A stretch of DNA of 64,000 bases, taken from the NCBI RefSeq assembly GCF_014205055.1, contig NZ_JACHMS010000001.1, positions 4,836,001 through 4,900,000 of the forward strand, read 5' to 3'. Position 1 is the stretch's first letter; each line of letters begins with the position of its first letter. Of this stretch, positions 1-8,312 are shown piece after piece. The stretch is from Streptomyces luteogriseus (GTDB taxonomy: Bacteria; Actinomycetota; Actinomycetes; Streptomycetales; Streptomycetaceae). The notes beneath the pieces were generated by a model. That model worked only from the letters and a program-made list of their open reading frames with translations. It ran no database searches and was not told where the DNA came from. The position numbers were made by a program, and so were the translations under genes.

Positions 1-1
1 G

Positions 2-1144
2 GTCGAGGGGCGGCTGCTGTCCGTGATGCACGCGCCCGGGCGGCAGGTGCACGAGTTCGCCCTCCTGACCAAGGACGGCGGACGGGTGCTCGTGCGGACG
101 CAGTCGGCAGCGGTGCACGGGCCCGACGGGAAGCCGGCGGGGGTGTACTGCGCGTTCAGCGAGGTGCACGCGCAGATCGATCTGGAGCGGTCGATCGCGC
201 TGAGCGAGGCGCTGTTCGAGGACGCCAGTTGGGGCGTCGTGCTGGTGGACGTGGATCTGCGGCCGGCCGTGGTGAACGCGCACGCGGCCCGGGCGCTGGG
301 TACGGGGCGTACGTCGGTGCTGGGACGTCCGCTCGGCGAGCTGCTGTCGCAGGGCGTGGAGGAGCTGGAGAGCGCGCTGCAGCATGTGCTGGCGGAGGGT
401 GCGCCGCCCGCGCCCGCCGAGGTGTGGGTGAGTGTGCGCGCGTCGGAGGGTGAGAAGCGGCGGTGCTGGCGCAGCGGCTTCCTGCGGCTGGCCTCGCCGC
501 TCGCGGAGGAGCCCGTTCCGCTGGGTGTGGGCTGGCTGTTCCAGGACGTGACGGAGGCCAAGCAGGCCGAGCAGGAGGCGTCCCTGCTGCGGTTCCGTAT
601 GCAGCAGCTGCACCGGGCGTCACGGGCCGCGGCCGAGTGCGAGGACCCGGCGGAGGCGGCCACGGTCCACCTGGACTTCGCCCTGGCCGGTTTCGCCGAC
701 CACGCGGTGATCGACCGGGTCGTCGGCGGCGCGCTCACCGACACGCAGGCCGAGGGGCCCGTCCGGCTGGTCCGGGTGGCGGCCACGCCGTCCGGTGCGC
801 CGGGCCCGAGCAAGCTGGCCGACCTGGCGGGCCTGCCGGTCCGCTACGCCGAGGGGCACCCGGCCCTGCAGTGCGTGGAGCGCGTGGGAGCCGTGCGCGC
901 GAGTGCGGGTACGGCTCCGCCCGAGGCGGCCCGCGAGTGGGCCCTGGCCCGCCAGTGGCCCCCGGACGCGGTGCACGCCCTGTGCGCGGTGCTGCGCAGC
1001 CGGGGCCGGACCCTGGGTGTCGTGACGTTCCTGCGGGGCGCGGGCCGCAGCGCCTTCGAGCGTTCCGACGCGATGTACGCGGAGGACGTGGCGGTACGGA
1101 TCGCGGCGTCACTCGATCTGGCGGGGTTGTCGGACGGGGAGTGA
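2..1144 (+). CDS. PAS-GAF sensor protein, 5' end outside window
   Basis: The frame is open from base 2, so the true start lies upstream; about 380 residues are visible. The first 55 or so look like the end of one PAS fold. A second PAS domain follows (about residues 65-185), ending in the usual helix 'FQDVTEAKQAEQE'. The rest (about 195-375) resembles a GAF domain ending 'RSAFERSDAMYAEDVAVRIAASL'. In Streptomyces this architecture usually continues into a PP2C/SpoIIE phosphatase, but here the protein stops after the GAF-like part. It is probably a cytoplasmic redox or ligand sensor; the ligand and partner cannot be read from the sequence. Confidence 0.75.
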   Translation, partial: VEGRLLSVMHAPGRQVHEFALLTKDGGRVLVRTQSAAVHGPDGKPAGVYCAFSEVHAQIDLERSIALSEALFEDASWGVVLVDVDLRPAVVNAHAARALGTGRTSVLGRPLGELLSQGVEELESALQHVLAEGAPPAPAEVWVSVRASEGEKRRCWRSGFLRLASPLAEEPVPLGVGWLFQDVTEAKQAEQEASLLRFRMQQLHRASRAAAECEDPAEAATVHLDFALAGFADHAVIDRVVGGALTDTQAEGPVRLVRVAATPSGAPGPSKLADLAGLPVRYAEGHPALQCVERVGAVRASAGTAPPEAAREWALARQWPPDAVHALCAVLRSRGRTLGVVTFLRGAGRSAFERSDAMYAEDVAVRIAASLDLAGLSDGE

Positions 1145-1331
1145 GACGGGTGCCGGCAGCGGTGCGCGGGCTGGGCGGTCCGACGAGCGGTGGAGTTCGC
1201 CGACTGTGCCGCCTCGGCCGGAGGCGCTGGAGGCGGGGGCGTCGGCCGTGGTCCGCTTTGCCGGGCCGGGCCTCGCCGGCGGCCGAGCGGTGACGGCCGC
1301 GGCCCCGGGCACGGGCGGGGCACTCGCCCCC

Positions 1332-1458
1332 GAGTGAGATGCGCGGGCCGTCTCGGGGCGCGGGCGGGGTGGTTGATCGGGAGTGAGATGCGCGCGCCGC
1401 TCCCGGGCACAGGCGGGCCGGCCGGTCCGGCGTGAGATGTGCCCGCCGCCCCCGGGGG
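1332..1458. repeat. 49-50 bp imperfect tandem repeat, three units
   Basis: The 314-bp gap between the PAS gene and the convergent SIS gene holds no gene. Its right half contains three units beginning GAGTGAGATGCGCG at 1332, the same at 1381, and a diverged GCGTGAGATGTGCC at about 1430. Each unit continues into a GC-rich CCG/GGGC tract. The gap lies between two 3' ends. Confidence 0.75.
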
Positions 1459-2214
1459 CTAGTACCGGTAGAAGATCCGGTCGCGGTACTGCTCCATCAC
1501 TCGGGTGTTCCAGTCGTGGCCGCCGTCGACGTTCCCGGAGCGGAGCAGGGGCGGTTCGATGCCCCGGTCGGCGAGGGTGGTGGCCGTCGTCGCCATCACG
1601 GCCTGGAGGAGGGCCGAGGTGACGACGGTGGAGGCGGGGGCGAAGGGGGCCGGGATGTCGTCGTGGGTGAGTTCCGCGTCCCCGACCGCGATCTTCGAGT
1701 CGAGGACGAGGTCGCAGTGGTCCTTCAGATACGTGCCGGAGGCGTGCCGGGACTTCGTTTCCGAGGCGTAGGCCACCGACGTCACGCCGATGACCTTCAC
1801 GCCCAGGGCGCGGGCGGTCATGGCCATCTCCACGGGCAGGGCGTTGCGCCCCGACAGGGAGATGATCAGCAGGGCGTCGCCCTCGCGGAGCGGGGAGCTG
1901 TCGAGGACGGCGCTCGCGAGGCCGTCGACGCGTTCCAGGGCGGAGCCGAGCGGTGCGGGCATGACGTCGACTCCGACGACGCCCGGCACCACGAGGAGGT
2001 TCATCAGCGCGAGGCCACCGGCGCGGTAGACGAGGTCCTGCGCGGCGAGGGAGGAGTGCCCGGCGCCGAAGGCGAAGAGGCGGCCTCCGTCCGCGACGGT
2101 GTCGGCGAGGAGCGTCCCGGCCGCTGCGATGCCGTCGGCCTCCTCGTCGCGGAGCCGCTCCAGCAGGCCGATCGCGGCGTCGAGGAACTGGCCGGCCGGC
2201 GCGCGGTCGCTCAT
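1459..2214 (-). CDS. SIS-domain sugar-phosphate binding protein
   Basis: This 251-residue protein has one SIS (sugar isomerase) domain. Visible elements are 'LFAFGAGHSSL' after the first strand, the phosphosugar loop 'LLIISLSGRNALPVEMA' and 'VIGVTSVAYASE'. It fits the UPF0309-type single-SIS family, which binds phosphorylated sugars, but no catalytic assignment is possible. It starts at ATG 2214 and is divergent from dmdR1, with 270 bp of shared promoter region between them. That conserved neighbourhood may mean co-regulation with iron status; this is inference. Confidence 0.8.
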   Translation of the reverse strand: MSDRAPAGQFLDAAIGLLERLRDEEADGIAAAGTLLADTVADGGRLFAFGAGHSSLAAQDLVYRAGGLALMNLLVVPGVVGVDVMPAPLGSALERVDGLASAVLDSSPLREGDALLIISLSGRNALPVEMAMTARALGVKVIGVTSVAYASETKSRHASGTYLKDHCDLVLDSKIAVGDAELTHDDIPAPFAPASTVVTSALLQAVMATTATTLADRGIEPPLLRSGNVDGGHDWNTRVMEQYRDRIFYRY

Positions 2215-2484
2215 ACGGGGTCCCTTCGGGCTGGCCTCGGCGGCTTGTGTCGCGCATCACGGTGCGGTCTGGACCAGTGTGGTGTCAATACGGCCGTGGG
2301 TGCCCGCGCCGAGCCGGGGGACGTGTCCGAAAGGGAAGTCCGTACCCTTGCGCCCGGCCGGGTAATCCCCGGCTTTCCCTCCCGAGGCCCGGTTGTCGGT
2401 GGTATCCGGCAGAATTGGGTGCAGGGCCAGCGCACACGCCGGTGAGCCGTCCAGCCTCCGGCAGATCTCATTCGAGGGGCACGT
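2215..2484. promoter_or_regulatory. Divergent promoter region of SIS gene and dmdR1
   Basis: This 270-bp gap holds the promoters for the leftward SIS gene and rightward dmdR1. I looked for a perfect iron box of the TTAGGTTAGGCTCACC type and did not see one. Antisense reading frames to dmdR1 extend into this gap. Confidence 0.5.
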
Positions 2485-3177
2485 ATGTCCGGACTGATCG
2501 ACACCACGGAGATGTATCTCCGCACCATCCTCGAGCTGGAGGAAGAGGGTGTGGTCCCCATGCGCGCCCGTATCGCCGAGCGGTTGGACCAGAGCGGGCC
2601 GACCGTCAGCCAGACCGTGGCGCGCATGGAGCGTGACGGCCTGGTGTCCGTCGCCAGCGACCGGCATCTGGAGCTGACCGACGAGGGTCGCCGGCTGGCC
2701 ACGCGTGTGATGCGCAAGCACCGCCTCGCCGAGTGTCTGCTCGTCGATGTGATCGGTCTGGAGTGGGAGCAGGTCCACGCGGAGGCGTGCCGCTGGGAGC
2801 ACGTGATGAGCGAGGCCGTGGAGCGCCGCGTCCTGGAGCTGCTGCGGCATCCGACGGAGTCGCCGTACGGCAACCCGATCCCGGGCCTCGAGGAGCTCGG
2901 CGAGAAGGACGGCGCCGACCCGTTCCTGGACGAGGGCATGGTGTCGCTGGCCAGCCTCGACCCGGGCGCCGAGGGCAAGACGGTCGTGGTGCGCCGGATC
3001 GGCGAGCCGATCCAGACGGACGCGCAGCTGATGTACACGCTGCGGCGGGCGGGTGTGCAGCCCGGCTCGGTGGTGAGTGTGACCGAGTCGGCGGGCGGGG
3101 TGCTGGTGGGCAGCGGCGGCGAGGCGGCCGAGCTGGAGTCGGACGTCGCCTCCCACGTGTTCGTCGCCAAGCCCTGA
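2485..3177 (+). CDS. dmdR1: Iron-dependent DtxR-family repressor DmdR1
   Basis: A 230-residue DtxR/IdeR family Fe(II)-activated repressor controlling siderophore and iron-uptake genes. The N-terminal winged HTH spans about 1-65, the dimerisation/metal domain about 66-140, and the SH3-like domain about 150-230. By direct counting, all the classical DtxR metal ligands are present at their standard numbers: Met10, His79, Glu83, His98, Cys102, Glu105 and His106. The start is ATG 2485. A strong stem-loop lies about 235 bp downstream. In S. coelicolor the dmdR1 locus is reported to carry an antisense gene, adm; long antisense frames exist here too (see findings). Confidence 0.95.
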   Translation: MSGLIDTTEMYLRTILELEEEGVVPMRARIAERLDQSGPTVSQTVARMERDGLVSVASDRHLELTDEGRRLATRVMRKHRLAECLLVDVIGLEWEQVHAEACRWEHVMSEAVERRVLELLRHPTESPYGNPIPGLEELGEKDGADPFLDEGMVSLASLDPGAEGKTVVVRRIGEPIQTDAQLMYTLRRAGVQPGSVVSVTESAGGVLVGSGGEAAELESDVASHVFVAKP

Positions 3178-3767
3178 ACCGATCGCCCGCACGGCAGGGC
3201 GGGCGCCAACTGGCTTTGCGTGTGGGGTTCTTGCGGCGTTGGCGTGATCCGGACCGAATCCGGGATGCAGTCCGGCGAATGGCAGCGCTCGTACGCTTCC
3301 CGTGCGACGCTGTCGCGTGAGGCATATGACCTGAGGGGCTCTGGGCCGTGGCTCGACAGCGATGTCGCCCGGCCGGGGAGGGGGCGGGAGGATGTGCCGC
3401 GGACATGGGGAGGGCCCCGGCGCCGTGTGGCGCCGGGGCCTGTCCTCCCCTGTGCTGACCCGGAGCCCCGAGCTCTCAGGGTCATTCCCCACGGACCGGT
3501 TTCCCCGAGCGGTCCGTCCCCCGCTGAAGATCTCCCCTCGGCAGCGGCGATCAATCCCCTGGGGTGGTCACTCGAACGAGGGGTGTTGCCCGCGGGAACC
3601 CGATTCTCGAATGCGCATTCGATAGTCTGCGGGCGGCGCACGGCACACTTGCACCGACGGACAACGGCAACCAGTACGGCAGAAGGCACAGCAGGCAGAA
3701 CACGGTTCACAGGACCGGACGGCTCGAGGGAGCCGTGGTCCGCGCGAAGCTTGGGGGGTGCCAGGAC
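3178..3767. other. 590-bp gap downstream of dmdR1
   Basis: I see no convincing sense gene. The gap contains an imperfect inverted repeat around 3286-3330, a strong terminator hairpin at 3413-3440, and the promoter region of the next hydrolase (relatively AT-rich around 3590-3640). A minus-strand reading frame antisense to dmdR1 runs through it. Confidence 0.6.
3413..3440 (+). terminator. Perfect 12-bp stem-loop after dmdR1
   Basis: The arms GGCCCCGGCGCC (3413-3424) and GGCGCCGGGGCC (3429-3440) pair perfectly around a GTGT loop. Flanking GGGGAGG and CCTCCCC extend the stem with a small bulge. There is no U-tract, as is normal for Streptomyces terminators. It probably ends the dmdR1 transcript. 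Confidence 0.75.
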
Positions 3768-4667
3768 ATGGCGCGACGCATCGACGTGACCGGGACGGGC
3801 GGCGTACGCCTGGCGGCCTGGGAGTTCGGCGACCCGCCCAAGACCGATCCGGCGCAGGACGGCCGGGGGGCGCACGACGGGCACACCGCACCGGAGGGCT
3901 CCCCGGGCGTGCTGTTACTGCACGGCCTCATGGGCCGCGCCTCGCACTGGGCGTCCACCGCCCGCTGGCTCTCCGCGCGCTACCGCGCGGTCGCCCTCGA
4001 CCAGCGCGGCCACGGCCGCAGCGACAAACCACCGCAGGGCTCCTTCACACGGGACGCCTACGTCGACGACGCCGAGGCCGCCCTGGAGCAGCTGGGCCTC
4101 GCCCCGGTCGTCCTCATCGGCCACGCCATGGGCGCGCTGACCGCCTGGCAGCTCGCCGCCAAGCGTCCCGACCTGGTGCGCGGGCTGATCATCTGCGACA
4201 TGCGGGCCTCCGCGCTGGGCGCCGCCTCGCAGCGCGAGTGGGGCCAGTGGTTCGAGTCCTGGCCGCTGCCCTTCGCCACGCTCGCCGACGTCCGCAAGTG
4301 GTTCGGTGAGGACGACCCCTGGGTGGAGCGGCCCAATCCGGCCCGCGGCGAGTTCTACGCCGAGGTGATGGCCGAGTCCCCGGACGGCTGGCGCCCGGTC
4401 TTCGAACCGGAGCAGATGCTCCGCTCCCGCGAGACCTGGGTCTACGACGCGCACTGGGAGGAGCTGACCCAGGTCCGCTGCCCCACCCTGGTCCTGCGCG
4501 GCCTGGACGGCGAACTGGGCCGCGCCGAGGCCCAGGAGATGGTCCGCGTCCTGCCCCGCGGCCAGTACGCGGAGGTCGCCGACGCCGGACACCTGGTGCA
4601 CTACGACCAGCCGGAGGCCTGGCGCGCCGCCATCGAACCGTTCCTGGACTCGCTGACCCTCCACTGA
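3768..4667 (+). CDS. Alpha/beta hydrolase fold protein lacking the Ser nucleophile
   Basis: 299 residues with a full alpha/beta-hydrolase layout: the oxyanion-side 'LLLHGLMGRASHW', 'VALDQRGHGRSDKPP', the nucleophile elbow, and the catalytic-His segment 'DAGHLVHYDQPEAW'. The elbow reads G-H-A-M-G, so Ala120 (codon GCC at 4125) replaces the usual Ser. The protein is therefore either non-hydrolytic or works differently. The chosen start, ATG 3768, puts the fold at the N-terminus; the upstream extension of the frame does not look protein-like. It is monocistronic, with a GC-repeat gap after it. Confidence 0.85.
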   Translation: MARRIDVTGTGGVRLAAWEFGDPPKTDPAQDGRGAHDGHTAPEGSPGVLLLHGLMGRASHWASTARWLSARYRAVALDQRGHGRSDKPPQGSFTRDAYVDDAEAALEQLGLAPVVLIGHAMGALTAWQLAAKRPDLVRGLIICDMRASALGAASQREWGQWFESWPLPFATLADVRKWFGEDDPWVERPNPARGEFYAEVMAESPDGWRPVFEPEQMLRSRETWVYDAHWEELTQVRCPTLVLRGLDGELGRAEAQEMVRVLPRGQYAEVADAGHLVHYDQPEAWRAAIEPFLDSLTLH

Positions 4668-4854
4668 GGCCGGCCCCCGGGCGGCGCGGGCCCCCGGGCG
4701 GCACGGGCCCCCGGGCGACGCTGGTCTCCGCGGCGCGGACGCCGGGGCGGCGTGGGCCCCGGGCGACGCCGGCCTCCGCGCGGCACGGGCCCCCCGGGCG
4801 GCGTGGGCCCCCGAGCGGCGCGGGCCTCCGGGCCGTAGGCCTCCAGGGGCCGCC
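4668..4854. repeat. GC-rich 17-18 bp imperfect tandem repeats
   Basis: The gap between the convergent hydrolase and ABC permease genes consists almost entirely of degenerate copies of a 17-18 bp unit close to GCCCCCGGGCGGCRCGG, about ten copies. The units are self-complementary (GGGCCC and CCCGGG cores), so the tract can fold into many hairpins and may act as a bidirectional terminator. Confidence 0.65.
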
Positions 4855-6447
4855 TCACCCCTTGCTGACCGCCGCCAGGATCTCCGGCAGTCGCCGGGCC
4901 GTCCGCGGAGCGGCCAGTTTCAGCCCCACCGCCGTGAGCACCGCCCCGTAGACCGTGCCCGCTGGCAGCAGCAGCCACGTCCAGTCGTCGCCGTCGGCGC
5001 TCACGTTCAGCCAGATCGTGAGCGCGATGACCGGCGCGCACAGCAGGGCGGCCGCCATCATCCCGCCGAAGATGGAGATCCAGGCGAGCCCGGTCTGCCC
5101 GGGGGCGACGTTCTTGTAGCCCTCCTGCGGGATGGAGTAGGGGAAGCGGGCGGAGGTCCACGCACCGGTCGCCAGCATCGCGCCCAGCAGCGCGAAGGAC
5201 AGCCCCAGTGCCTCGGGCAGCCGCCGCCAGTCGCCGAGCATGGCCGTCGTCAGGACCGTCACGAGCGTGGCGTACGGCAGGGTGATCAGCAGCAGGGCGT
5301 ACGCCCGGGCGCGCAGCTCGACGTAGGCGTCACGCGGCGAGGAGATCGTCATCGCGACCATCCAGAACGCGGAGGTGTCCTGCCCGAACTGGTTGTACAT
5401 CTGGATGCCGAGCATCCCGGCGGCGAAACACGCGAAGTACACCGACCCGGTGCCCTGCCAGGCGTTGAACACCGGCACGATCAGCCCGATCGCCAGCGAC
5501 GTCACCCAGGCGGCCTTGGTCTTCGGGTCGCGCCACACGTACCGCAGGCTGCGCTCCATGACCGTGCCCGTGCGGCCCGCGGGCAGCAGCCGCGCGAGCC
5601 CGGTCGACGAGCGCTCCTTCGCGGCCGACTCGGCGCCCGGCAGGGTGGAGCCGTCGGGCGAGGTCATCAGCCGGGTCAGATGCCGCGACCAGAACGCGAG
5701 CAGCGCCCCCAGCGCACCCGCGGTCAGCGCCAGTTGCGCGACGGCCGGGCCGTACGAGCCCTCGCTCACCGCGTGCACGGCCCCGATCGCCGACGCGGGC
5801 GGCACCCACTGGAGCACCTCGGCGGCCGGGTCGAGTTCACCCAGCCCGGACGCCCCGAGCCGCTGCGCGCCGAAGTTGACGATCTGCGCCCCGATGGCGA
5901 TGACGAGCCCGCTGAGCACCGCGAGATCCCGCCCCTTGCGGCTGGTCAGCAGTCGTACGTTGGCGACGGCGACGGCCCGCGCGAGGGCCACGCACACCAG
6001 CAGCGCCAGGACGACGGCGACGGCACCGACGGCGAACGCCGCACCGCCCCGCGCCACCGCCACCACGGACCCGACCAGCAGGCACAGCGTGAACAGCGGC
6101 CCGATACCCACCAGCGAGGCCGTGAGCAGCGCCCCCACCAGCGGTCGGGGCCGCAGCGGCAGCATCACCAGCCGGGTCGGGTCGAGGGTCTCGTCACCGC
6201 TGGGGAAGAACAGCGGCATCACCGCCCAGCCGAGCCCCAGCACCGCCAGCGCCAGCACGACCACCGACTCGGCGTGCGCGTGCCCGCGCAGCGCGATCAG
6301 GCCGATCAGCTGGAGCGCGGCGAACAGCAGGGCGAAGACGGCCGACGTGATGTAGGCGGCCTTCCTCCCGCCGGACTGCCGCAGCCCGTTGCGCAGCAGC
6401 GACAGCTTCAGCCGGACGAAGACGGGGGTGATCGCGGGGGCGCTCAC
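4855..6447 (-). CDS. ABC transporter multi-spanning permease
   Basis: About 530 residues, almost all hydrophobic, with roughly a dozen membrane segments (for example 'AAYITSAVFALLFAALQLIGLIAL' near residue 27). It is the membrane half of an ABC-2-like exporter; substrate unknown. The start chosen is GTG 6447, which overlaps the stop of the ATPase gene by 4 bp (GTGA), showing translational coupling. A longer upstream frame exists but is Arg-rich shadow sequence inside the ATPase gene. Confidence 0.85.
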   Translation of the reverse strand: MSAPAITPVFVRLKLSLLRNGLRQSGGRKAAYITSAVFALLFAALQLIGLIALRGHAHAESVVVLALAVLGLGWAVMPLFFPSGDETLDPTRLVMLPLRPRPLVGALLTASLVGIGPLFTLCLLVGSVVAVARGGAAFAVGAVAVVLALLVCVALARAVAVANVRLLTSRKGRDLAVLSGLVIAIGAQIVNFGAQRLGASGLGELDPAAEVLQWVPPASAIGAVHAVSEGSYGPAVAQLALTAGALGALLAFWSRHLTRLMTSPDGSTLPGAESAAKERSSTGLARLLPAGRTGTVMERSLRYVWRDPKTKAAWVTSLAIGLIVPVFNAWQGTGSVYFACFAAGMLGIQMYNQFGQDTSAFWMVAMTISSPRDAYVELRARAYALLLITLPYATLVTVLTTAMLGDWRRLPEALGLSFALLGAMLATGAWTSARFPYSIPQEGYKNVAPGQTGLAWISIFGGMMAAALLCAPVIALTIWLNVSADGDDWTWLLLPAGTVYGAVLTAVGLKLAAPRTARRLPEILAAVSKG

Positions 6448-7235
6448 CGCGCCCCGCCGCCCAGCCAGTCCAGGTCGGACCCGGCGTCCCGGCTCTGCGC
6501 GCCGACGAGTTCGAGGAACGCCCGTTGCAGCGAGGGCGCGTCCCCGCGCACCTCGGCGAGCGTGCCGGTGGCGCGGATCCGCCCGGCGGCCATGACGGCG
6601 ACCCAGTCGCACAGCGACTCGACGAGCTCCATGACGTGGGAAGAGAACACGACCGTGGCGCCCGAGGCGGTGTACCGCTCCAGGACGCCCCGGATGGTCT
6701 GGGCGGAGACGGGGTCGACGCCCTCGAACGGCTCGTCCAGGAACAGTACTTCGGGATTGTGGAGGAGAGCGGTGGCGAGCCCGATCTTCTTGCGCATGCC
6801 GGTCGAGTAGTCGACGACCAGCTTGTGCTGGGCCCCGGCCAGGTCAAGGACGTCGAGGAGCTGTGTGGCCCGCTTGTCGACCTCGGCACCGGGCAGACCG
6901 CGCAACCGCCCGGTGTACGCCAGCAGTTCCCGCCCCGACAGCCGCTCGAAGAGCCGCAGCCCCTCCGGCAGCACCCCGATCCGGGCCTTCACCTCGACGG
7001 GGTCCCGCCACACGTCGTGCCCGACCACCTCGACGGTCCCGTGGTCGGGGCGGAGCAGCCCGGTCACCATCGACAAGGTGGTGGTCTTCCCGGCCCCGTT
7101 CGGCCCGACGAGCCCGATGAACTTGCCCGCGGGCAACTCGAGATCGACCCCGGCAACGGCCACCTGCTGCCCGAACCGCTTCCAGAGCCCCTGCACACGT
7201 ACAGCGCTGGATCCCACCGCGCCTCCCTCCGTCAC
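6444..7235 (-). CDS. ABC transporter ATP-binding protein
   Basis: 263 residues with Walker A 'GPNGAGKTT' near residue 43, the ABC signature replaced by the common exporter form 'YSTGMRKKIGLA', Walker B 'EVLFLDEPFEGVDP', and the switch His in 'VVFSSHVMELVE'. It is the cytoplasmic ATPase partner of the coupled downstream permease. About ten residues of leader precede the first strand, and the start ATG 7235 seems right. A dispersed intergenic repeat copy lies just upstream. Confidence 0.92.
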   Translation of the reverse strand: MTEGGAVGSSAVRVQGLWKRFGQQVAVAGVDLELPAGKFIGLVGPNGAGKTTTLSMVTGLLRPDHGTVEVVGHDVWRDPVEVKARIGVLPEGLRLFERLSGRELLAYTGRLRGLPGAEVDKRATQLLDVLDLAGAQHKLVVDYSTGMRKKIGLATALLHNPEVLFLDEPFEGVDPVSAQTIRGVLERYTASGATVVFSSHVMELVESLCDWVAVMAAGRIRATGTLAEVRGDAPSLQRAFLELVGAQSRDAGSDLDWLGGGAR

Positions 7236-7257
7236 CGTGCACCCTACGGTTTCGGTG

Positions 7258-7296
7258 GTGCCCCAGGGGCGCGGGGAACTGCGCGATCAGCCACCG
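7258..7296 (-). repeat. Dispersed Streptomyces-type intergenic repeat, copy 1
   Basis: On the minus strand this gap reads TGGCTGATCGCGCAGTTCCC followed by CGCGCCCCTGGGGCA. The same core, GTTCCCCGCGCCCCTG, recurs in the gaps at about 18487 and 27090, and a partial copy sits at about 14960. Confidence 0.65.
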
Positions 7297-7343
7297 ACGA
7301 CCCGCAGCCGCCGACGAAGAGGAACCACGCAGACGATCAGGCG

Positions 7344-8021
7344 CTACCGATCCCGCCCGCACGCATAGGCCAACGGCGAGATCAACTCCTCCGCATCCGG
7401 CAGCCACCGATTCGCGGGCGTCGGCCGGCAGGCCCACTGCACAGCCCCCCGGGACCCGAACCGCGTGGGCGGCGCGGCCACATACGCCCCCTCACCCAGC
7501 ACCGTCAGATCCAGCGACGACACCGACCACCCCAGCTTCCGCACCAGATCGGGCACCTTCACCCCGGCCCCCGGCAGCACGAAGAACTCCATCCGCCGAT
7601 CCGGCGTGAGCGTCACCGGCCCGAGCGTCAGCTCCATCCGCTCCATCCGCGCCAGCGCGAGGAACCCCGCCGTCTCCGGCACGGAGATCGCGTCGAACGT
7701 CCGCCCCGTCGGCAGCAGGATCGACGCGGTCGGCTGCTTCTGCCACATCCGCCGCGCGACCGTCGCGCTGCCCGTGGCCTGCGTCGCCCAGTCCGGACGC
7801 GCCGGGTGCGACCCGGGTGCCGGACACACCGCGTCACCGCAGGAGCAGCGCTGGCTCCCGTCGACGGCTTCCAGCCAGGTGCCGGGGAACACGTCCCAGT
7901 GGCGCTCCTCGGCGTAGCGAACAGCGGTCTCCAGCAGCGATTCCCCGCGCTGCTTCGGGATCTGAGCGGCTTCCGTGCCGGCGATCGTCTCTTCCACGAT
8001 GAACACAACTCTGGTCGTCAC
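7344..8021 (-). CDS. Prim-pol-like (bifunctional DNA primase/polymerase N-terminal) protein
   Basis: 225 residues resembling the PF09250-type prim-pol N-terminal domain annotated in many Streptomyces proteins. Features are 'LLETAVRYAEERHWDVFPGTWLE', the Cys cluster 'CSCGDAVCPAPGSHPARPDWATQ', and 'ILLPTGRTFDAISVPETAG'. The usual acidic metal-binding D-x-D/E pair is not obvious: 'FDAISVP' keeps one Asp. A catalytic role is therefore doubtful. No helicase domain or replicon genes are adjacent. The GTG start at 8021 is listed; an internal GTG at 7997 (protein beginning VEETIAG) is equally plausible. Confidence 0.7.
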   Translation of the reverse strand: MTTRVVFIVEETIAGTEAAQIPKQRGESLLETAVRYAEERHWDVFPGTWLEAVDGSQRCSCGDAVCPAPGSHPARPDWATQATGSATVARRMWQKQPTASILLPTGRTFDAISVPETAGFLALARMERMELTLGPVTLTPDRRMEFFVLPGAGVKVPDLVRKLGWSVSSLDLTVLGEGAYVAAPPTRFGSRGAVQWACRPTPANRWLPDAEELISPLAYACGRDR

Positions 8022-8312
8022 CAGGGGTTACGCCCGCCCGCGTGCGCGGGGGAGAGCATCGCCCCTGTTCCCGGGGCGCATGGGTGCATGTGCGGGGGCG
8101 CGCAGGAGGAACCGGGGCCCGAGCTGGGTAGCCACGAGTGGGGCCGGCAGCAGTCGTTACCCCGGCATTCCTCACATGCCTCGCATTTTCGCCTGGTCGG
8201 CGGGGCATTGATCTTCACGGCCGGATCTTTTCGCTGGGACGTGAGGGGTTCGGCCGCGGAAGACACGTCAACTCGGTGCGTGGGCAGGCACCGCAGCCAC
8301 AGGGGGTACGCC

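Noticed and set aside
3264..3410. Small plus-strand frame starting MQSGEWQRSYASR after dmdR1
   Set aside because: No ribosome site, runs into the terminator, and a similar peptide on the other strand comes from an inverted repeat.
6525..8312. Upstream half of the 1057-codon frame ending in the Nsd-like gene
   Set aside because: It runs antisense through the ABC ATPase and prim-pol genes; only the part from ATG 8313 resembles a protein family.
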